Shown here: positions 55,822-64,000 of the stretch, piece after piece | How the letters are laid out: each line of letters opens with the position of its first letter | Numbering within the stretch: the stretch's first letter is position 1 | The notes under the pieces: generated by a model | What the model saw: the letters and a program-made list of their open reading frames with translations, nothing else | Told to the model about the DNA's origin: nothing | Database searches by the model: none | Made by a program: the position numbers and the translations under genes | DNA from: Adineta vaga | Taxonomy: Eukaryota > Rotifera | DNA length: 64,000 nt | Direction: 5' to 3' | Assembly: GCA_021613535.1 (NCBI GenBank) | Contig: CP075496.1 | Location: 9,052,001 to 9,116,000 of the forward strand

Positions 55822-57725
55822 TTTGATGTTATGATGGTAGATAAAAATTTGTCGTTTGAAAAAAAACGTGAAAATAAAATGTTAATGACCATGTTTTTGA
55901 TCATTTTCGTTGCCTCTTAAGAAATATACAAGATATTTTTGTGTTCTTTCTGTACACGACAGTGACAATGACACGGTTGATTGAAGCATGTGAACACACT
56001 AAGTGGAAGATAGATGATAGAAAAAATGTATATTCTACGTAACTTTATTGAAATTATGTAAATTTTTTAATGCACCGTGGTATCATTATAGTTAATATGT
56101 ATGGTCGCTTCATTGAATGTTTTATAAAATGATATAAAGTTGCTGTATTGTCGATGACTATCTAATGTTATAAGATGTCTTTTTAGTACAGCACTTAACA
56201 ATTCGTAAAAATTTGCCTGTGGTAGAAAGCTACATCCCAATAATAGATATACCACGACAAGATAAAGGATACTAATTACAGAATTTCATTGTATTCAAAG
56301 ACGTTTTTAAAAAGAATCGAAAAAATAATTTAATTCAATCTTTAAAGAGCAAATACGTTAACTATAGAAGTTTGGTTTGTTCGTTTTATTTTGACAGTTC
56401 AAAGATATAATGAATAGATATAATATTGGAACTAAACCGTGCTGACTTTATACAGAAGAAAGTTTCATTTATTCGTTGAAATACAGTACGATCTAAACGA
56501 TAAAGATAATACTTACTTATATTACAAAGTCATTGAATTGTTTCATTTACAAAGAAAATTAATATTTATCGTTTGGATATGTTTGTTTAAAATTTCTAAA
56601 ATATGTTCTTTAGTACATGATCGTCGTTTATAATTGTAGAAAACAAAAACAATTCTTTTCAATTTATTTATCCCGTATTTATCGTTCTGTCATGTACAAA
56701 CAGAAAGTTGAACACTCTATAATAATATTCAAATGATATTCCTTTCGAATAATCTATTTTTTGACTTTACAACATTAGTTAAATAGTAATACATTTTGAA
56801 GATATAATTAAAACAAAGTTTTGTAAAAGAATATCTAATTCATTTATTGATCGTAATTTAGAGAATAAAATGAAACTGTAATTGAAATAAAATAAATTAT
56901 TTGTTTTCTGCACAACACCATTTTCTTCCATATAAGTCATAAAACGAGATGAAAACAGAAAAAAGAAAAGAGAAGAGAATGTCAGATGTTGTGAATAATT
57001 ATGAATCAGCAATCCACCATTTCGCTTACATAGCTGCAAGAATTCGAAAAACAAACTCATTGAGAGAGAAAGTGCGTCAGTGAATCGAACCGACGTATTT
57101 CATATCTTCAGCATGTTGTTTACTTTTTCTCTGTTCTCTAATATAATTATATCTTTCGCCGAAGATTTCGTTTTCAAATCTCGATAATATGTTCGATAAG
57201 AAAGAAAAGAGTAAGATTTTTTCGTTTCAATACATTCTCATTGGTATGCGAGTGCAGCCACATCATATTTTTTGATAAATTTATCTTTATATAAGAATGA
57301 ATATATAGTGTCTCTCTTATGAAATGAGTCACACGTGGATAAATACGTTCTGTTCTTTTTTCTTCCAGTGTAGGAAGATTTTTTTTTCATTTCTATAAAG
57401 CTTTCTTGGTTTTTTCCATTTGTTTATGAAGTATTTCACAACATGCTGAGGGTAATTGAGAATTACTGGTAGGAAAAAGTATTTTTTCAGCTAAAATAAA
57501 ATTTTTCTTTCACATTCGAATTCGTCCAGTTGGTTGATAGGTAAATTTGTCTTTATGATTCTTACTTATAAGATTGTTTACGTCGAAATACTAACTGTAT
57601 GTAACATTGATCGAGCTATCATAGAAATTTGTTTCTTGCATCATCTTACTAAGAGAAAAAGAAAAACTTTGAAATAATAATCATTTAATTTTCAGATATA
57701 TCACAATAGTTATTAAGATAAACAA
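55822..57725. other. Intergenic, no supported gene
   Basis: 1.9 kb. The frames at 56067-56255 (minus), 56439-56633 (plus) and 56779-57060 (minus) are short and Phe/Leu/Ser-rich, like chance frames in A+T-rich DNA. A TCGAACC near 57087 resembles a T-arm but has no tRNA around it. Confidence 0.55.
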
Positions 57726-59600
57726 ATGGATCAAGTAAAAGAGCAGCCTTCTGTCGACTCCAGCGGTGATGAAAAACCATTTCAACCTCAAAGTGAGCAT
57801 CTTTCCGATGATGCTTCGACCGTTTCCCTTGCACTCTGTGATCCGCCAGTATCAAATCCACTCGAACTGACGCTATTTATCTGTCACAACATGAGCAAGA
57901 AATTTTTTCACTATCGATATTAACTCCGAACGAAAACATTGATGCAACAGAACAAACACCAGTCATACAATCTGATGCTGTTATTGTATCACCAACTGTA
58001 GTTCCACCTCCTACGGTTAATCAGAGTAATTCTGTATCAGAGTCAAGTAAGCATTTCATTACGTGTATTTCAAATATATTTTATTTTCATTTTTTTCAGC
58101 TAATGTCGTTGAACCTTCAACAAGGAACCTGATACATAAATCAAGTAAGAGCATATGAATACTGGGATTTTTCATACGTCACTTTATACGATGTTGTTTG
58201 AAAGAATACCACCCACACTTGTTCATAGATAATTTTAAAATTTTCGTATTATTTATTTTCAGAAGTACCACTACCATTGCCGGAGATTGCGAAATCAGAA
58301 TCAAATATACTACATGAATCCGTGTAAGAAATAACAATAAAATGATGTTCTTATACTTTTTTTAAACTCTTTGTTTCTAGTAAGAAAAAACTTGAGCAAT
58401 CAGCGCAATCCAATGTAGAATACGATTTAATTTCCAAATATGAAGATCAGATAAGAGCGACAAAAAGTTTTCTCGGTCGTGGTTACTATGGCTCAGTTAT
58501 ATCTGTTAAGATAGCAGAGCTTGATGAAACTCGTATAGCAGTTAAAGTAAGTTTCTCGTTAGAAATATAGATTTATAACGCTTGAAATTAAAACTCTAAG
58601 CGTTGAGACACTCAAAGTAGATTATTGAATGTCAATTTATTTTGAAATGTTTGTTTTCATATAGTGCGTTACTTTTAAAACCGAAAAACAACATCTTTTA
58701 TCGATTCGTGCTGAATTGACTACATTGGAAATGATTCGATCAAATCCATCTCAATTTCTTGTCAATTACTTTTGTACTATACAAGATAAAGTATATTTAC
58801 TGTTTCTCTTTCCATGTAATCTACTTTTAACATACGATATGTTTCTTTGAAGATGACCAGTGAGCTGTATTTCTGTATGGAATTAATGGATGCATCGACT
58901 GAAGCCTTCTATAAAATGATGCATTCCATGGAAAAAGATGCGCATGATAAACACGAACTGTTCGTACGACGTTGTGCTTATAATGTAAAAATAGTTCGTA
59001 AATTTAAAACTTTATTCTTTTGTTTTTTTTAACAGGTCATTATGGGTCTACAGTTCTTGAAAACAAAAAATATCGTTCATCGAGATGTCAAACCCGCAAA
59101 TATATTAATCAATCAAAAAGCTATGATTAAACTAGCGGATTTTGGTATTAGTGGTAATCTGGACGACAAAGAATATGATTTTAGTATTATTGTCCGTACT
59201 GATATGTATCGCCAGCCTAATCCTGATCGATGCTCTATACAACGTGATATGTGGGCATTGGGTATAAGTCTGCTTGAAATTATTCTTAATCAACATCCAA
59301 TTTGTATTTCTCCACAGTGTCTCGCAGACACAAAGATAGAAGAATGGAAACCTGAAGTTTCAACAAAAGTTTCGCCTGATTTAGAAAATCTTATTTTACA
59401 ATTGTAAGTAATTTGATATTTTGATCATAAATTTAATCATTCTTTTGATCGGTTTTAGATTGGAAAAAGATCCTAAAAGGCAGTACCAGTCATACGATGC
59501 GATTATACGTACAACATTTATTGGTGAGATGTCTCCAGATCCATCGCCTGAAGAAATTGTCTTCGTTCAACATATACTCAAGCAGATCGCTCTATCTTGA
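57726..59600 (+). CDS. MAP kinase kinase-like protein kinase, nine exons, atypical activation segment
   Basis: My exon model: 57726-57848, 57896-58046, 58100-58144, 58263-58323, 58381-58546, 58665-58790, 58853-58984, 59036-59403, 59459-59600. All are GT-AG with matching phases, giving 437 residues. The first ~130 residues are acidic and Ser/Pro-rich (regulatory). The kinase domain: FLGRGYYGSVIS (P-loop), RIAVKC (VAIK Lys), LYFCMELMD (hinge), NIVHRDVKPANILI (HRD), KLADFGISGNL (DFG), DMWALGISLLEI (subdomain IX). The DFGISG and VKPANIL wording is that of MEK/MKK (STE7) kinases. The activation segment is short, and the APE motif is replaced by YRQPNPDRC, so activation or activity may differ. Confidence 0.75.
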
Positions 59601-61054
59601 TATATTCCCATACATCGATAATTAACGAATTTAATGGAAGATAATACAAATGGTTTTATTCATACCATATATATTCTGGACTCTAGAATGTAGTAAATTA
59701 TTCATATTAGTGCCTAATCACTGATAATCCACTGTATTGATACATATATGATAAAAAATGAAGGCAAAAATATTTTCATGCTCACTTCGTTGTGATAGTT
59801 TGAGAAAACAAAAAAAGGCTTTTTGTTTCTTTTTTCCAATTTTTTATGGTATATCATACCAAGAAAGTTTTTTGTATTAAAAACATATAAAAGTGTAATT
59901 CATGACAACCGTATCGTCGTGTCATTTTTTTCACATGATAAATAAAGTTAACTAAAAGTAACGAGAAAATTTATGTGCTAACTATCAGAAAAAGTTATTC
60001 ACTTGGAAATATATTGGTCAATTTTGAAGATAGTAAATCGAAGAAGATATCGTTGGTCTCTCAATGTTCTTATTCATTCAATTAACTCTATAATTCTTTC
60101 TGCACCATTTAGTCACATAATCAAAGTTAGTATTGTGATTTTTCTTTCTAGTTCTATTCTTCTAAATACAGAAAGAATTAACGATATATCACAATTAAAA
60201 TGCGTATAAAATATATGTAAATAAATCGTCCCAAAAGAGTAAGTTTCTGTTGAGTTTATTACTAATTGAGCTAATTATATCCTGAATTGAACAAGTAATC
60301 ATCGACTTTTTGTATAATGTTCATCTGCATCAGAATATTCATACTTTTGAGATTTATACATCATGATTTTTATAATAAATCTGATATTCATCAGACACGA
60401 CATCTAATGTTAGAATACCGGATATATAGGTGTTTATGAAATGTCTCAACATCTGAGAAACGTTGAAGTAGACGAAAACATATTGTTTGCGGAAACAGTT
60501 TCTTCTAAAAATATCATTCTTATTATCAAAAAAGGTAGGTGAGATATGAACAATTTTATTTCCTGTTTGTCTTTTATTTCTTCTTTCCAGTGACAGTATC
60601 AGAATTTCCTTCAGACATTTTCTTAATTAGTTTCTATTCATAATTTGAACTCCTGAATCTCTTTTCAAAATAAAAACCATCGAAAAAACTGTAAATTCAA
60701 TAAGACTCATGAGTATGTACTTAGTACTATGATTTCAAAAAGACTAACTGTCGCTCGAGGCATACACGTCATTTATTTTTTCAAGTGTCATTATTCTCTT
60801 GTCGTACAATAATATGATTAGAAATGAAAGAGAGAAAGAGAGAAAGAGAGAAAGAGAAAATATACGAACACCCACATCATTGTCACAGAAGAAGAAAGAA
60901 AAAAAATAAAAAGATTCTATGACAACATGAGTATAGAAGTTTGATAGTCTATTTGAAGAAAGAAACTCGTCATTTTTTCACGTGTTGCTGCAAAAAAATA
61001 CGTTCTATTATCTTCGTTTTATATATTGAAATAGAACAGATCACAGACAACAAA
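59601..61054. other. Intergenic with a simple repeat
   Basis: No supported gene; a 68-codon frame at 60003-60209 is not convincing. The stretch ends in the purine-rich repeat and the leader of the coiled-coil gene. Confidence 0.5.
60827..60860. repeat. Simple repeat, AAAGAGAG unit
   Basis: About four direct copies of the 8-base unit AAAGAGAG, decaying at the 3' end. All-purine tract on the plus strand, some 200 bp upstream of the coiled-coil gene start. Confidence 0.8.
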
Positions 61055-62113
61055 ATGTCACTTGATCAACAAATTCAACGAGAAAGTGAACGTTTTCAAG
61101 TACTATTCGATCGTTTATCAGAAACCAAATGGAGTGAAACAGCAATACCACAAGCACAATCTCGTTTAATAACATGTCAAGAACAAGCTCGTCTAGTACA
61201 AGATAAAATTAATGCATTTAATCTTGCTGCTGAGAAAGAACATAAACGTTTACTTGATATAAAAGGTCATGGTGTTCGACATGCATGGTATAAAGTTCGA
61301 GGAACATTGGAACAACGTGTTGATGAACAAGAAAAAAATTGGTTAAGAGAATTTGAAAAATGTAAAGAAGAAGAAGAACATTTAGTTATTTTAAAAGGTG
61401 AAATTCAATCAGCTCAAGCATTTTTACATCAATGTCAAACTGCTTACAATGAATATGTTACAAGTAAACGTGCATTAGATGGACTTTTAGAACATTTCTT
61501 TTCTGGCAATACACCATCCTATCCTGATGAAGATCGAATGGAACAAAATTTAAAAAATCAAGAAAGACAATTGGTTACTTTACAAAATCATCAACGTCTT
61601 TTAGCACATGTTTTTCAATTATTACAACGAGCTCATCAAGCTGTTGCCATATCTCGCCAAGCACTTAATGAAGCACTTAATATGAATACATTTGATATGT
61701 TTTCAAGTTCATCTTTTGCAGATATGGCTGTAAGTTCTTGCTTAGCTAAAGCACGAAATGCGGCTGCACAAGCACAACAGTTATTAAATGAAGCACGACG
61801 TTTATATCCAAATATTCCACATATTGGCGAATTACATATTAAACAAGATAATCTCGTTTTTAATATTATGTTCGACAATATTTTTACAGATATTCACATG
61901 AGACAAACAATTCAAGATGCATTGAATCGAATATCACGCGCAGAAGGTATGTTAACGGGTGTTTTATTAGCAATGAAAGAACAAGTGGGAAGATGTGAAG
62001 CTGACTGCACTCAAAAGAGTAATGAAGTACGACGTCTTGCCACAGAACATTTTACTGCAAGAGTTACCATTGTAAAAAATATCATCGAACCACCACCTCC
62101 CTATCGATCGTAA
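61055..62113 (+). CDS. Coiled-coil protein with C-terminal PPPY motif
   Basis: 352 residues from ATG 61055 (MSLDQQIQRESERFQVLFDR); the frame is open upstream but lacks a better start. Mostly alpha-helical: long heptad-rich stretches (AEKEHKRLLDIKG, EKNWLREFEKCKEEEEHLVI), a bundle rich in Ala/Gln (AKARNAAAQAQQLLNEARR) and a final helix. The protein ends IIEPPPPYRS, a PPxY ligand for WW-domain proteins such as NEDD4-type ligases. I recall helix-bundle proteins of this style, with a terminal PPPxY, from fungi and bdelloids, but know no function. No signal peptide. Single exon. Confidence 0.65.
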   Translation: MSLDQQIQRESERFQVLFDRLSETKWSETAIPQAQSRLITCQEQARLVQDKINAFNLAAEKEHKRLLDIKGHGVRHAWYKVRGTLEQRVDEQEKNWLREFEKCKEEEEHLVILKGEIQSAQAFLHQCQTAYNEYVTSKRALDGLLEHFFSGNTPSYPDEDRMEQNLKNQERQLVTLQNHQRLLAHVFQLLQRAHQAVAISRQALNEALNMNTFDMFSSSSFADMAVSSCLAKARNAAAQAQQLLNEARRLYPNIPHIGELHIKQDNLVFNIMFDNIFTDIHMRQTIQDALNRISRAEGMLTGVLLAMKEQVGRCEADCTQKSNEVRRLATEHFTARVTIVKNIIEPPPPYRS

Positions 62114-62622
62114 TGCAGCAAAACAGTAAAAATGATCGTTACGTTTTTCAGTTTCTTTTTGTTGTGATAGTATCGTGCATTGTCTCTTTCATTTTATCTT
62201 TGTAAAAAGAATTCAAATTTTTATGCGTTTATTTGTGTGCATTATTCTATAACATTCTATGTTGTATTTCAGCTTTTGTATTGTTGAATCTTTTGTTGAA
62301 CTGATATTTTACCTTTATAAGATGTTTCAATTCGATTAATAATATTTATGAATGATAAAGTATATTGAATATCTTGAGAGTATTGGTATGATTAAAAAGA
62401 AAATAAATATCCATCGTTACACTTCATCTATTCTATCAACTATCGAGATTTAATCTTGTCTTTCTCTCTTGTTGATTTCGAATAGATTTGATATATTGAC
62501 GATATAATCAATATTCTCAATTACAAAAGATATTTCGTTTTTGTGACGGATTATATTGAAATTTTTCATAGAAAAACATTTATCAGTTAATCTTTTTAAT
62601 GTCAAATAGTATAACCATAAGA
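62114..62622. other. Intergenic between convergent genes
   Basis: 3' flanks of the coiled-coil and esterase genes. A+T-rich, nothing else recognised. Confidence 0.55.

Positions 62623-64000
<1,378 letters not shown>

Noticed and set aside
57010-57090. Possible tRNA (T-arm-like ATCGAACC on the minus strand)
   Set aside because: No matching acceptor, D or anticodon stems within 80 bases.

Overview
The window is A+T-rich nuclear DNA of an animal. The best fit is a bdelloid rotifer (Adineta or Rotaria type). Genes carry short GT-AG introns, mostly about 45-90 nt. There are many divergent seven-transmembrane (7TM) receptors of kinds I recall from bdelloids. An unusually large share of genes look bacterial, fungal or plant-like: a BAHD acyltransferase, a YpsA/SLOG protein, a YbaY/YscW domain, a GH78 rhamnosidase, a THI20-like ThiD-TenA fusion, an N-acetylmuramoyl-L-alanine amidase, a giant-virus or bacterial-like glycosyltransferase and a dead FAD monooxygenase. 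The assignment rests on gene content only.

Layout. 1-9 kb: partial DEG/ENaC channel, transglutaminase-like (KY) protein with an extra N-terminal domain, short-chain dehydrogenase convergent with a BAHD acyltransferase, 7TM receptor. 9.5-18 kb: nine-exon histidine acid phosphatase, type II membrane protein with a threonine stalk built from tiny phase-1 exons, metallophosphoesterase with a myristoylation-like N terminus, cpYpsA protein, NHL-repeat membrane protein, U-box protein. 18.9-24.7 kb: small genes (hypothetical, a secreted coiled-coil protein, YbaY domain) and a six-exon tartrate-resistant acid phosphatase. 24.9-36.9 kb: decayed genes (FAD monooxygenase, four broken 7TM receptors) interleaved with an apparently intact VWA protein, a calycin-like secreted protein and a 965-residue rhamnosidase. 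37.9-44.3 kb: a secreted hypothetical gene, a PQQ-type beta-propeller protein and the ThiD-TenA fusion. 44.6-56 kb: receptors, Ly6-type GPI protein, amidase, METTL24-like protein, fatty-acid-binding protein, glycosyltransferase. 57.7-64 kb: MAP kinase kinase-like gene, coiled-coil PPPY protein, partial carboxylesterase.

There is no operon logic. Genes are independent units on both strands. The themes are secreted or surface proteins (receptors, stalked ectodomains, lectin-like and propeller domains) and acquired enzymes acting on sugars, peptidoglycan, esters and vitamins. Five otherwise well-conserved genes each carry one single-base frame break. This suggests residual indel errors in the assembly as much as pseudogenisation, so frame breaks here should be read with care. 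All exon models are mine, made by hand from GT-AG signals, phase and family alignment from memory.
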